Source: Camelus bactrianus (lineage: Eukaryota; Chordata; Mammalia; Artiodactyla; Camelidae). Taken from it: 64,000 nt of DNA. The stretch covers positions 8,407,501 through 8,471,500 of the forward strand of contig NC_133566.1 of assembly GCF_048773025.1 (NCBI RefSeq). Direction: 5' to 3'. Position 1 is the first letter of the stretch; each line of letters opens with the position of its first letter. A model generated the notes under the pieces. That model worked only from the letters and a program-made list of their open reading frames with translations. It made no database searches and was not told where the DNA came from. Shown here in pieces: positions 49,135 to 62,199 of the stretch. Position numbers and translations under genes: made by a program.

Positions 49135-50175
49135 ATCAACTTTTGCTTTTTGCTTATTGATATTCAGTTGTTATAGTCTTTGTTTATTGCAAAGATATTC
49201 TTTTTCCATTGAAGTACCTTTGTCAAAATCAATTGACTATGTTTATGTGCATCTATTTCTGTATTCTATTTTACACATCTGTATGTCTATCCTTTCACAA
49301 AGATTATAGTAGTTTAATTACTGTAGCTTAATATAGTTTACTTAAAACCAGATAGAGACTTGCAGCTTTGTTCTTTTTCAAAATCATTTTGCCTAATCCA
49401 GTAACTTTGCATTCCATAAGCAAGATAGACCCAACATAGAGATATCCCAAAAACTCCTGCTGGAACTTGACTGAGATTTCTTAAATTTATAGGACAATTT
49501 GAGGGAACTAAAATCTTAATTATACTGAGTCTTCAAATCCATGAATATGGTTTATCTCTCCACTTATTTATATATTCTTTTTCTTTTATCAGTTCTGTGT
49601 AGTTTTCAACATACAAATCCTTCACATACTACATTAGACTTTGGACCCAAAATTGCTAATTCTGGGAGCAGTTTAAAGGTAATTTTTATTTCAGCTTTTA
49701 ATTGGTCATTGTTAGTTAATAGAAGAAAAATAATCAATTTTGTATATTGATCTTGTATATTGTTATCTTGGTCAATTTTCTTTTTATTCCTAGAATCTTT
49801 TAGGTACAGCCCTTGGCATTTTCTATGTAAATAACCATTTCTTTTGTGATTATAAACAATTTTTTTTCAAATCCGTATGCACTTTATTTATTTTTCTTGC
49901 TTACTGCATTGTCTATGACTTCCAGTGAAATCTTAGATGGGGAGAATGAAACATATCCATGACTTGTTTCTAATCACAAAGAAATCATCTAAACTTTCTC
50001 TAAATATGAGGTCAACAGTGAGTTTGTCGATACTGTCAGGTTAAGGATGTTTCCTTCTCTCCTTAAAATGCTGAGAAATTTTATCATTAATGCATACTGA
50101 GTTATTTCAAATGCTTTTAAACATACAGTAGTATGATCACTTGGTTTTGCTTATTTATTCTGTTAAATATGATAG
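49135..50175 (-). mobile_element. Ancient L1M ORF2, right part
   Basis: Antisense L1M ORF2 continues after the inserted LTR: 'gaagtacctttgtcaaaatcaattgac', 'gattatagtagtttaattactgtagc', 'gagtcttcaaatccatgaatatgg', 'cactttatttatttttcttgc', 'attgtctatgacttccagtg'. Together with 47,600-48,610 it forms one element of about 2 kb. Confidence 0.78.
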
Positions 50176-50179
50176 ATTA

Positions 50180-50362
50180 CACTGATTTTTTTTAAACTGA
50201 TTTAGGTAGAATTTAATATCATAACATTTATCACCCATTTAAGTATACAATTCAATGATTTTAGAAAATTTATATGGGTGTGCAATTCACAACAATCTAA
50301 TTTTAAATTATTACCATCACCCCAGAGAGTTGCCTTCATGTTCATTCAAAATTACTCCCTTC
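50180..50362 (-). mobile_element. Ancient L1M-type 3' region fragment
   Basis: 'gatttaggtagaatttaatatc', 'cacccatttaagtatacaattcaatg' and 'ccatcaccccagagagttgcc' follow a very common old L1M/L1ME-type consensus. The subfamily is not fixed. The L1 tail at 50,363 appears to be inserted into it. Confidence 0.5.
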
Positions 50363-51110
50363 TTAAACTTTTGTACACTGTTGATGGGAATGTAAATCGG
50401 TGCAGCCACTGTGGAAAACAGTATGGAAGTTACTCTAAAAAAGCAAAAATGGAACTACAATATGATCCAACAATTCCACTCGTGGCTATGTATCTGAAGA
50501 AAATGAAAACATTAATCCAAAAAGATGTATGCACCTTAATGTTCATAGCAGCATTACTTACAATAGCTAAGATATGGAAGCAACCTACATGTCTATCAGC
50601 AGATGAATGGATAAAGAAGTAGTGGTATATGTGTAGTATACACACACACACACACACACACACAGTTACATATATATATGCCATGGACTACTACTCAGCC
50701 ACAAAAAAGGATGAAGTTTTCCATTTGCAACAACAATAGATGGATGTGGAGGGTATTATGCTTAAATAAGTCAGAAAAAAAATACTGTATATTATCACTT
50801 ACATACAGAATCTAAAAATAAAACAAACCATGAACATAGTGTAAGAGAAACAGAGTCTCAGATATAGAGAATGAATAAGTTGTCACCAGTGGGAAGAGGG
50901 ACAAGACAGGAGTAGAGGATTAAGTGATATGAACTATGTATAAGATAAATAAGCTACAAGGATATAATGTACAGCAAAGGGAATATAGCCAATAGTTTAT
51001 AATAACTATAAAGGGAATACAACCTTCAAAAATTGTGAATCACTGTTTTGTATACCTGAAACTTATATTGTAAATTAACTATACCTCAATTAAAAATTAT
51101 TTTCATCTTC
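50363..51110 (+). mobile_element. L1 3' end, 5'-truncated, with internal (CA)n
   Basis: The end of ORF2 is legible in one frame from 50,278 to 50,622. The L1 part begins 'LLYTVDGNVNRCSHCGKQYGS' (the cysteine-rich region, degraded) and includes 'MFIAALLTIAKIWKQPTCLSADEWIKK'. A (CA)n microsatellite at 50,639-50,664 interrupts it, and the 3' UTR then runs to about 51,110 ('acttatattgtaaattaactatacc'). It is an inactive tail fragment. Confidence 0.82.
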
Positions 51111-51119
51111 TACTACCAG

Positions 51120-51880
51120 ATTTAGACAACCTCCCCTAGACATAAGTAATCTACATATTTAACATTTCTGTTGTTCTTTATAACATGGCATGATATTACT
51201 TCATTTCAACCTAAGGTATTTTTAGTATTTCTTGTAAGGTGGGTCTGTTAGCAACAAATTTTCACAATTTTTGTTTATCTGGTCTTTATTTCACTTTCAT
51301 ATGGGAAGTATTCTTTTAACAGCCTTATCGATATATTATTGATACACAAGGACCTGCATATATTTAAAGTATACAATTTGATGATTTTGAAACATACATG
51401 AAACCATCACCCCAATCAACGTAACAAACATATCCACCATATCCAGAAATTAGGAAGACCTTTTTATTTGTTTCTATAATGTGAGTACATTCTTCCACAG
51501 CCTTTTGCCTGCCATTATTTCTAATATAAAACAGCCTTCAATAGTACTGATTTCCTGTGTATGAACCATTTTTCTCTTGCTGCATTTAAAATTTTCACTT
51601 TTGGCTTTCAACAGTTTGACCATAAATTTCTAGGTGTGGATTCTTTGTATTTATCCTGTTTAGAATTTATCAAGCTTCTTGGATATGCAGACTAATGCTT
51701 TTCATAAAATTTGGGAAATTTTAATCATTTTTATCACATTATTTTTCTACTCCTTTTTTCCCAGTCCTCTCAGATGCCTGTCACACATATTTTGGTACAT
51801 CTGGTATTTTCTAAAAGTTCTCTGAAGCTCTATTTATTCTTCAGTCTTTAAAAGATGTTTTTTTCCTTCACACTGGATCA
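51120..51880 (-). mobile_element. Ancient L1M mosaic fragments
   Basis: Antisense old-L1 text: 'tttcttgtaaggtgggtctgttagc', 'gtctttatttcactttcat', then (51,560 on) 'tttggctttcaacagtttgac', 'tagaatttatcaagcttcttgg', 'ttcataaaatttgggaaat'. A second piece at 51,315-51,540 ('tatttaaagtatacaatttgatg', 'aaaccatcaccccaatcaac') interrupts it. All are very old. Confidence 0.6.
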
Positions 51881-51889
51881 TTTATTGCT

Positions 51890-52700
51890 AGTTAAAATTG
51901 TAATGTATCAGACCACGTAGAGTTGGTCCAGGTATAAAAAAATAAGTCAACAGGATAAAATAGAGTGGAAAAATAAATTGGCACTGGATATATGACCGAA
52001 GTCACACTCCTGTTTAATGGAGAAAGGATGGACTAGTCAATAAACGGTTTCTCAAAAATTACTTAACTGGACAAAAGGGAATGTAAACTAAATTCCACAT
52101 TAAAATCAGCATTAGATGGATTAAAATATTTAATACGTAAGTTAAAAGTTGAAAAGCTTTAGAAGCATTCATATAAGAATAACTTTATGACCTCACTGGA
52201 GAGATGGCTTCTTAAATAAGACATCATGGGAAAATAATATATTTGATATCTTTATATAAAAATCATCTTTGTATCAAAAAGTGTGATAGAAAGAACATGT
52301 TACAGACAGAAAACATGTTTGAGTGCATGTAACCAACAATTAATATCCAAAACATAAGAAGGTATTTTATATAATTCAATAAAAAACAATAAAAGTAAAA
52401 TAAAAATCAATACACTAATTATATAACATTATTTTCAATTACACTAGTAATCAGCAAAACCTCAAAATTATGCATTATCATTCTATTATTGTGATCAAAA
52501 ATAAACACACCTATATAAACACACATACAAACAACAAACATCACACACACAAAAAAAAACAAAAAACATTTAACAGTATAACATGCAGTCATGGATATAG
52601 AATATTAGAATCCATAATCCACTAATATTGAAATGTAAATTGTCAAAACTACTTTGAAGAACTATTTGGCAATATTTAACAAAGCTGAATATACTCATAC
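51890..52700 (+). mobile_element. Ancient L1M ORF2 fragment, decayed
   Basis: Weak plus-strand L1 ORF2 text: 'aaataagtcaacaggataaaatag', 'aatggagaaaggatggac', 'caataaacggtttctc', and later 'actttgaagaactatttggc'. Stops occur in every frame. Confidence 0.5.
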
Positions 52701-52709
52701 CCTCAAATT

Positions 52710-54400
52710 TCCACTACCAAAGGTTTAAGATATTATAGATTATACATGAGCATAAGACATTACAATAATGTTATAGTGGGATTAAAACACAGTGGAAAGA
52801 GGAAAACTGGAAATATTGAATGCAAACAAGTCTCTTGAATAGCAAATAGAGGTGTGTTCAAAATATATTTTTTAGATTGGACTGAAATAACCTCATGCAT
52901 ATGTGCTGAGTGGAATGATGCACTGACATGTATGGGATTCAAACGCTGGTGGTTAGGTAGACATGAGGGTGAATGTCAATGGAAAGTTTATGGAAATAAA
53001 GTGTTTTACAGCTTATTGTGTATCTTTATGGAAATAAAGGTAATCTCTCCTCTTGGATTCTAATTTCCATCTCTGCAATCCTTCAGACTAAGTAAAAGAC
53101 CTATTTCCTCAAGCAATGTCTCTATAATAAATGATCATGACAATAACATTCACATAGAGTATCTGACCCTTTATTATTTGACAAGACCTGTCCTTGCTAA
53201 GGCGTGGAGAATCAGACTGAGAGAGGCTAAGAGATTCACCGAAGATAAAGTAGCTAGGAACACAAATGTAAAATGTAAACCAATGCTGACTGACACCAGA
53301 ATTCAACTTAGCCAACTTCAATAACTTAACCCTGTCAGACTGCCCATCTGACTATATACATAACAGTTCTTTAATTTGCAACTACTGCTTAAGTGTTTTC
53401 CATATTTTCTTATACACATGCTTTTTATACTGTGGATTTTTCGACCATAACAAAACTCTGAGATAGCAAGCTTCGAGATACACTTTTCCAGTTACCTGGC
53501 AATAAGCTGCTTGACAATAAGGCAATAAGTCTGAGCTGAGATAGTCTTCACTATTTTACATTTCTTGATCCATCCTTGTCTAGACTTATTCTGCTTCTTT
53601 TATCTTTCTAGTTATATGAGCCAAAAGTATTTTTTTCTTTAAAATAATTTGAATTCACCAAAAGAGACCAGAATAATCCAATTCCCAACCTTCAGTCAGA
53701 TTCAGTCTTTCCCTTCCTTATGTTCTCATTATAGTTTCTTCACATATAGCATTTAGTAAACTATCATTAAACTTTTCTGTATACATTTCTTATTTTCTCA
53801 AGATGGAAGGTAAAGACTATATCTTCTTTAACTCTGGAGTACTGCTTTCCCTGATACTATGCTTCTGAAATAGTTATTGTAGGAAAAATTATACTATACT
53901 AAAATTGATTAAAAAGAATAAAGACCTGTGGCAGAAATGTGGTCCTTCAGTCAAAAGAAACTGAATTCTTCTATAATTGATAACATTGTATTTTAATTTT
54001 CCCACTGGCATAATAGGGATTAAATGGCCCTAAGGCATTAAAAGTATTAAAATGGTTAATGTAGAGTTTCACATTTTTAGTATATGTAGATTAATTGTAC
54101 TGAAGATTGTGTATATGTAGCTTCATTTCTTCATGAAGTTTTCTGTCTAAATATGAGAAAAAGACTTCTATATTTCACATTAGTAATCGATATGAGCAAC
54201 ATATTATTTGCTAGAAACAATTACCATACATAGAAATAATTTACCAGTTTTTTACCTACCGAAATATATTGTAACTATTTCCATGTTGTCCATAATTTTA
54301 ATTATCAGGAATACTTACTTCATTTCCTAATAAAAGTCACATTTATTGTAGAAATATTTATGGTTATGCCAAAATTTAGTATGATTTTTTTGTCACAAAT
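52710..54400. other. Intergenic sequence, decayed MIR
   Basis: Positions about 53,125-53,330 resemble an antisense MIR ('gagagaggctaagagattcacc', 'agtagctaggaacac'). The rest is AT-rich with no gene. Confidence 0.45.
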
Positions 54401-54410
54401 AAAACTAATT

Positions 54411-56651
54411 TTATCTTTTTAACTTTAAACAGTTTTTATTACAGAAAGGTTGTCACATAATTAACTATTTCTCTGCATTGTACACAATTATTTTTATTCC
54501 CCACAGTAAGACTGCTTCCTAACTTCCTATCTGATGTTGACAGGTACTAAAATTCTAGTTTTAACAGAATAGTAATAAAAATTCCTCAGTGATTTAGGTT
54601 GAAGGCAGTTCACTGGGACATGGCTCTTGCACTGTTACTGGGAATGTACAAATGTCTTTTTACTCTTTTGTCTTTCACATACAAAAACAAGATAAATTAT
54701 CTGTAGGCATGGGCAGTGGCAGCAGTAAACCATTATATGTTTTCCACTGAAACTAGTAACTGATGGTTATAGTTATTTCCTTATACAATAAGCCACCTTT
54801 TCTTCCTTCATTTCCTTCAACTGACTTCTCTGAAGTTATTGGTGAGGAACGCTGCCTTGAGCTTCCTTCACAACTCAGTAACAATGGTTAAGCACTATTT
54901 CAGAAATATAACATGCTACCTCCCATACCAACTCCCATTTCATCATTCTACCCATTAGAGGGTCCTTCTCTTTAGAACTTCCTGTGACTACATCTTCCGC
55001 TATAATTAACCAGGAGGCCTCTCCAGCATCATCCAATAAAGTACTTCTTACAACCTTCATTGGATCTTTGATTCCTTTATCATCAAATTCACATAATCTA
55101 CAAGTGTACTGCTGTAACCAACTCCTGAGGAGCTTTGCCTAATTTTCTCAGCTATCACTGATCCTTCAATATCTGAATTCTTAGTAATGGTCATTGCAGG
55201 AATTATGAGTGTTCTTTTAATAATTTCCATATCAATTTTTGATCTGCCTTAGCTTGAGTTACTGAGTCCAAGGCTGGAATGCACTGAAGCAGAGCACAAA
55301 CACCTTCCAGAACAATGCGTTCCTCAACAGCAGCTCATGTAACACTGAGAGCACCTGTAACTCTTTATTCACTTCAACACCATCTGTCTCAACCAACTTT
55401 CAGCAAAATTACTCCACCTGAGTTCTGTCAGATGATCATTTCACTTTATCTTTTCACATTTACTGGTTGTAATATATAATAGCTCAATGATCTCTTAAAT
55501 ATGTTTTGCAGTTTGAAATTTGTCACCTTTTTCTTTCAAGAGCATGGCATCATCTTTGGTCACAATGACCTCCCCAACTTCTCCTAAGTCTAGAGGCTTA
55601 ACAACTTCAAGATTTAGAGTCAATCCTTCTTTTTCAAACACGGCAATATCAGAATAATAGCTAAGATTTTAATATGCTTCTTTCTATTTAATATGCTTCT
55701 TGGTCACCAAAACCAAGAGCTTTAACTGCTATAACTTGAAGACCAACTTTTAGCCTACTCAAAACAAGTGTATCTAGACATTCTCCATCAACATCTTTAG
55801 CAATTATGATCAAGGGCTTACAGTGAGCATAGGCAAGTTAAGAGCAGCTATAATAAACTGAAAAGAAGAAATTTTCTTTCATTCAACAAAGCATAGGCAT
55901 CTTGTAATTCACATTTCTGGCATTTTGATGTATCAATACAGTATAGAGAAATATAACCTCAATAAAATTCATTCCCTCAGTAATTTCTAATTCATCATTA
56001 AATGTTTTTCCATTCTTTACTGTGATGACACTCTTTCTTCTAACCTTTTTTATTGCATCAGATATGATGTAGCATTTGTCTCCATTTGCAAAACTCCCAA
56101 CAATGTGAGCAATTTCTTCAAGGGTTGCCACAGGTTTAGACTACCTCCCAAGTTCACCAATTACAACATCACCAGATACCATCACACATCTCCTGATTTT
56201 CACTAGATTAGCATCTTGGTTAATCTTCTAAAAGCCTTCTTTGGCAATAAAACTTGCCAGCACAGCAGCAGTAGCATATCATTCCCATCCTCTTCATTTA
56301 TGCTGTTGGCAACATCTTAAACAAGTTTAGTGCTAATATTTTTGTATTTATCTTTTAAATCAGTGGATTTTGCAATGGTCACATCATCTCTTGTTATTTT
56401 GGGACTTCCCAAGCTCTGTTCAACAATCACTGCATTTCCCTTTGGCCCACAGTAACAGCTACAGCATCAGCTAAAAGGTGTACAGCGTGAAGCATTAAGA
56501 ATAGAAATCTGCAACCAAGTTTACATATTTGGCATAAGCCTAAGTGTGATGAGAAGCCAGTGCCTTGGACATTGGTTTTATCTGGGGAAGGACTGTCAGT
56601 AATTGAAACATTTCTGCCAGGCAGCAGCAGGGCATCTGTGGTGAGTGAGGA
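54411..56651 (-). pseudogene. HSPD1P: HSPD1 (HSP60 chaperonin) processed retrocopy
   Basis: The minus strand carries a near-full-length, intronless copy of the mRNA for mitochondrial chaperonin HSP60. A start region lies at about 56,611 ('atgtttcaattactgac', cf. the HSPD1 'atgcttcggttacccac') with a little 5' UTR upstream. Recognisable blocks follow: 'LLADAVAVT' (about 56,450), 'ATLEEIA' to '[21 protein letters not shown]' (56,131-55,960), and '[15 protein letters not shown]' (55,060-55,010). The HSPD1 3' UTR runs from about 54,890 to 54,425. Many stops and indels, a small duplication near 55,680, and loss of the GGM tail make it nonfunctional. A short direct repeat, 'aaaactaa', at 54,401-54,408 and 56,652-56,659 is a plausible target-site duplication. 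The match is from memory of the HSPD1 sequence. Confidence 0.93.
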
Positions 56652-56699
56652 AAAACTAAATTCCTTTCCCTTGTTATTCATTTAATCCTGAGGTAAACA

Positions 56700-57280
56700 A
56701 ATTTAAATTTGAACACACTTGAATGGAATGCCTAAAGGGGTAAAATTCATCTCACATTTATGTTATAGAAACTATCATGCTCTTAGAACAGATACATTTG
56801 AACACAATTTTCTATTGAGTAAAACAGAATCAAAATTTGTAGTTGCAAATTAAGAACTCCTGAAGCCTACAAATAAAATGTGAAAGTTATATTTTGGGTA
56901 TTATATCTGACTTATCAAGCAGTCAATTTTTATCTACTCTAAGTTCTCTGAGAACTGAGTTGAAATTGACTTAATTTAAAAATAGAGCAAAGAGCCTTCT
57001 GCACATTCAAAACTTAAGACATAAACTCACTCAAATAAAATTTGTTAAATTCACTAATCAAAGAGTTCCTCAGGCCTTAACGCAGACTAATGCTTTTGAG
57101 TGACTGAGCAATATCCTTGTTCAACAGCCTTAAGAGAGCCTTTGCATTTTTTATCAAACAATATATTGCAATTAACAATTAATTTTGCTTCAATAAACTT
57201 TATTTCCCATGGAAGAAAAACATGTGATATGTTTTCAAACAAATGCTGTTAAGAAGTGTATTAATTTAAAAAGGCTTTGG
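56700..57280. other. Intergenic sequence, nothing recognised
   Basis: AT-rich sequence between the HSPD1 retrocopy and the next L1. No gene is seen. Confidence 0.45.
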
Positions 57281-57282
57281 AA

Positions 57283-60200
57283 TGAGGGCATGGCCAAAAT
57301 GGCAAAGTAGGGAGACCCAGAGCTCATTTCCTTCTATGGGCACATCAATATGACAACTATTTGCAGAGTGACTGTTGATGAGAAGGACTTGAAAACTAGC
57401 AGAAAACATTTTCCACAACTAAATTTATAAATAAAGAACCACAATGAGACAAGAAGGAAGGGCAGAGAAGTGCTATAGTCAAGATTCACATCCCTGGGTA
57501 GGAGACCCACAAATGGGAGGATAATCACAACTGCAGAGGTTCTCCCCAAGAAGCATGGGGTCCAAGGCTCCCTGCTGCAGGAACCTGAACCGGGAAGATG
57601 ATCCAGCAGAACATCTGGCTTTAAAGGCCACTGGGGCTTGTGTAAAGGCTTCTACAGAAGGCTGTAGAAAACAGAAACTTCAGACTTAAAGGGCTCAGGA
57701 AAAGTCTCACATGCTCCAAGACCCAGCACAGAAGAAGTAATTTAAAAGGACACTGGGTCAGACCCACCTGCTGATGTTGGAGAGCCTCCCAGAGAAGTAG
57801 GATGCAAAAGAGAACCCCTGGGACACAGATGCTGGTAGAAGCCATTTTGGGGAGCTTGTTCTACCAAGAGGACACTCATGCTGCCAAGTGCCACTATGGA
57901 GTTAGCAGTAGGGGCTTACCAACAAACCAGCCAGTCAGCTCCAGTCCTAGGACATTTTAGGTAAAGCAGCCATTCATGTGTGGGCCTAGTCCCTACCCAC
58001 AAGCAGGCTGGCATCAGGACCCCAGAACCCAATAAGCAGTGCTCCATGATGCAGCCCCATCTACCTGCAGGCTGCAGACAACTTGATGAAAGGACAGTTC
58101 CCGCTACCAGCATACTCACAGCAGTCAACTCTGTAACAGAAGGGCTCATGCAGCCCACATATGGAGCATCGCTTCAGCATAAAGCTCCTGTGACCAGACG
58201 GGAGCATGCTGGGGCCCACAGGATGTCTCCTGCATAAGGCTACTTCTCCAAGATCGAGAAACATAACTGACCTACCTAATCTGTAGAAATAAAAACAGGT
58301 ATCAGGCAAATGAGGTGACTGAAGAACATTTTCACAAGGAACACAGTAAGACTCCTGAACAAGAGCTAAGTGAAGGTAGAGATAAGAAGTCTACCCGATA
58401 AGGAATTGAAGTTATTGATTATAAAGTTGCTCAGTGAGCTCAGGAGAAAAATGGATGAACACACTGAGTTTAACAAAGAGGTAGAAAATATAAAAAAGAA
58501 CCAAACAGAGCTGAAAACTACAAAAACTGAAATAAAAAAAATGCACTGTAACAAATCAATAGCAGACTACATGATAAAGAAGAGTAGATCAGCAAACTAG
58601 AAGACAGAGTAGTGGAAGTCACCTAAGGAGACTGAATTCATATCAAGTATCTTTTCAGATCACAAGAGTATGAGACCAGAAATCAACTACAAGAAAAAAA
58701 AAAAAAAACCTGCAAAAAGCACAAACATGTGGAGGCTAAACAATATGCTACAATATGCTACTAAACAACCAATGGGTCACTGAAGAAATCAAAGAGGAAA
58801 TGAAAAAAAAAAAAATGCTTGGAGACAAATGAAAATAAAAACACAATGATCCACAGTCTGTGGGATGCAACAAAAGCAGTTCCGAGAGGGAAGTGTATAG
58901 ACATATGAGCTTGCCTCCGGAAACAAGAAAAATTTTCAACAACCTAACTATACACCTGAAGGAACTAGAAAATGAAGAATAATCAAAACCTAAAGTTAGT
59001 AGAAGGAAAGAAATAATAAAAATCAGAACAGAAGTAAGTGAAATAGAGACTAAACAGGCAGTAGTAAAGATCAATGAAAGTAAGAGATGGTTCTTTGAAA
59101 AATGAACAAAATTGATAAACATTTGGCAGACTTATCATGATGAAAAGAGAGAGGGCCCAAAGAAATAAAATCAGAAATAAAATACAAAGGATTAGATGAG
59201 ATTACTACAATTATGTGTCAATAAAATGAACAACCTGGCAGAAATGAGTAAGTCCCTAGAAACATAAAATCTCCCACATCTGAAATCAGAAAGAAATATG
59301 AACAGACCATTTACAAATAATGAAATTGAATCAGTAATAACAAACAAAAAAACAAACAGAAAAAAACTCCCAACAAACAAAAGCCCAGGACTGAAAGGAT
59401 CAGATACCTTTATAGTAAATTCTACCAAAAACACAAAGGAGAGTTAATACATAGCCTTCTAAAACCATTTCAAAAAAACTGAAGAGGAAGAAACACTTGC
59501 AAACTCATTTTACAAGGCCAGCATCACCCTAATCCCAAAACCAAACACACCACACACAGAAAAGAAAATTACAGACCAATATCACTGATTAATATAGATG
59601 CAAAATCCTCAAAAAAAATTAAGGAAGTCAAATTCAACAGTACAATAAAAGGATCATACACCATGACCAAGTAGGATTCATCCCAGGGACCCAAGGATGG
59701 CTCACTATTTGCAAATCAGTCAATGTGATACATCCCATAGACAAACTGAGGAATAAATACATTATGATCATCTCAATAGACACAGAAAAACTTTTGACAA
59801 AATTCAACATCCATTAACGATAAAAACTCAGCAAAGTGGCTATAGAGGGACTACATCTCAATACAGTAAAGGCCAAATACGGCAAGCCCACAGCTAACAC
59901 CATACTCAATGATGAAAAGCTGAAAGCTTTTCCTCTAAGATCAGTAACAGGACGAGGATGCTTACTATTACTACTTTTATTCAACACAGTATTAGACATA
60001 TTAGTCACAGCAATCAGACTGGGGAAAAAAAAAGGAGACAAGGCTTCCAAAATGAAAATGAAGAAGTAAAACTGTTACCATTTGCCAATGACATGATACT
60101 ATACATAAAAAAATCTAAAGATGCTGCCAAAAAGCTATTAGAACTAAAACATAAATTCAGTAAAGTTGTAGGATAAAAAATTAATATATAAAAATCTGTT

Positions 60201-62197
60201 GCATTTCTTTGTACTAGTAACAAATGATCAGAAAACAAAATTAAGAAAACAGTCTCTTTTGCAATTGCAGCAAAAACAATAAATCTAAGAAGATAATGCA
60301 CCTGTATTCAGAAAACTATAAAACATTCATGAAAGAAATTAAAGATAACATAAATAAATGGAAAGATGTACCCTGTTCATAGATTGGAACAATTAATGTT
60401 GTTAAAATGACCATACTACCCAAGGTAGTACACAAAGTCAACGAAATTCCTATCAAAATACAATGGCATTTTTCACAGAATTAGAACAAATAATTAAAAA
60501 ATTTGTATGGAAACACAAAATACCTTGAATAACCAAAAAATTCTTGAGAAAGAGAAACAAAGCTGGAGGTATTATGTTCCTTGATTCAAACCATACTATG
60601 AAGCCACAATAATCAAAGTAGCATGGAACATGAGAATTAATATATGTATGCATATGCATGAATGTGACATTGTGCTGTATACCAGAAACTGACATACTGT
60701 AACTGACTGTAATTCAATTTAAACAAACAAACAAAAAAACACTATGGTGTTGGCATACAAACAGACACATATCAAGGGAACAGAACGGAGAGCCCATAAA
60801 TAAATCCACAAGCATACGGTCAATTAATCTACAACACAGGAGACAAGGATATACCCTAGGGAAAAGAGATGACTTTAATAAATGGAGTTGGGAAAACTGG
60901 ATAGTTACATACAAAAGAATCAAACTGGACTAGTTTCTCATATACATACAAAAATATACTTAAAATGGATTGAAGAGTTAAATGCAAGACCTGAGACCAT
61001 AAAAAAATGTTCTAGAAGAATCATAGGTAGTAAGCTCTTTGACAGGGGTCTTAGCAACATTTTTTTAAATCTGTTTCCTCAGGCAAGAGAAACAAAAGCA
61101 AAAATCAAAAATGAGAATACATCAAACTAAAAATCTTCTGCATACAGAAAATACTATCAACAAAATGAAAAGGCTGCTGGCTGAATGGGACAAGATATCT
61201 GCAAATAATGCATCACATCTGATAAGGAGTAAATATCCAAAATACCCAAAGAACTCATACAATATCAAAAAAAAAAAAAATACCCAAAAAATTAAAAAAG
61301 GGACAGAGGACATTTTTCCAAAGAAGACATACAGGTGACCAACAGGAAGGTGAAAAAGAGGCTCAACATCACAACCAGCAGGGAAATGCAAACTTAAACA
61401 ACAATGAGCTACCACCTCTGACATGTCAGAATGGCTATTAGCAAAAAGAGAACAAGAAGCCTGGGCATGGTTGTAGAGAAAAGGGAATGTAAACACGTGC
61501 AGTCACTATGGAAAACAGATGCCTTAAGAAATTAAAAATACAACTATCATATGATCCAACCATTCCATTTGAGTATTTGAAGAAAACAAAAACATTAATT
61601 AGAAAAGATACATACATCCCTATTTTGTTGCAGCATTATTTACAAAAGCAAGATGTGAAAGCAATCCAACTACCCATCAACAGATAAATGGATAAAGAAG
61701 ATGTGGTATATATCTACAATGAAATATAAGACATAAAAAGGAATGAAATCTTGACAACTGTGACAACATGGAAGGACCTAGAGGGTATTATACTAAGTGA
61801 AATAATTCAGACAGAGAAAGACAAATTCCATATGATTTCATTTATATGCGGAATCTGAAAAATAAAACAGAGGAACATATGTAACAGAAACACTCATAGA
61901 TATTCACAGAGCTGGTGTTTGCCAGAGGTGAGGGTGGATGAGAGGATGAGCAAAATGGTGAGGGGGATTAAGAGGTACAAACTTCCAGTTACAAAAAAAT
62001 GAGTCACAGGGATGCAGGGTACAGCATGGGGAATATGGTCAATAATACTGTAATATATTTGTACAGTGACAAATGGTAACTGGCGTTATCATAGTGATCA
62101 TTTAGTAATGTGTAGAAATATCAAATCACTATGTGGTGCACCTGGAACTAACACAGTATTGCAGATCAATTATAGTTCAATTAAAAAATTAAAATAG
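57283..62197 (+). mobile_element. L1 LINE, long but internally deleted old copy
   Basis: The 5' UTR begins 'atgagggcatggccaaaatggc' and extends to about 58,300; its second half parallels the L1 at 17,035. A short ORF1 piece (58,370-58,600: 'LSELRRKMDEHTEFNKEVENIKKNQTELKTTKTEIKK') is joined at about 58,625 to the end of the ORF2 endonuclease ('FISSIFSDHKSMRPEINY'). The rest of ORF2 follows in broken frames: RT blocks at 59,380-60,180, including 'IPGTQGW' text at about 59,680, 'FPLRSVTGRGCLLLLLLFNTVLDIL' and '[10 protein letters not shown]'. The post-RT part continues to about 61,850. The 3' UTR and A-rich tail end near 62,197. ORF1's second half and most of the endonuclease are absent. Another L1 tail is inserted at 60,627-60,743. 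Confidence 0.9.
60627..60743 (+). mobile_element. L1 3' tail nested inside the older L1
   Basis: Between ORF2 text 'aatcaaagtagcatgg' and 'tggtgttggcatac', which are adjacent in other L1s, lies about 115 bp of L1 3' UTR. It runs from 'aattaatatatgtatg' through 'tgctgtataccagaaactg' to an (AAAC)n-type tail. The ends share only a short 'atgg', so the target-site duplication is weak. It is younger than the host element. Confidence 0.8.
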
Positions 62198-62199
62198 TT

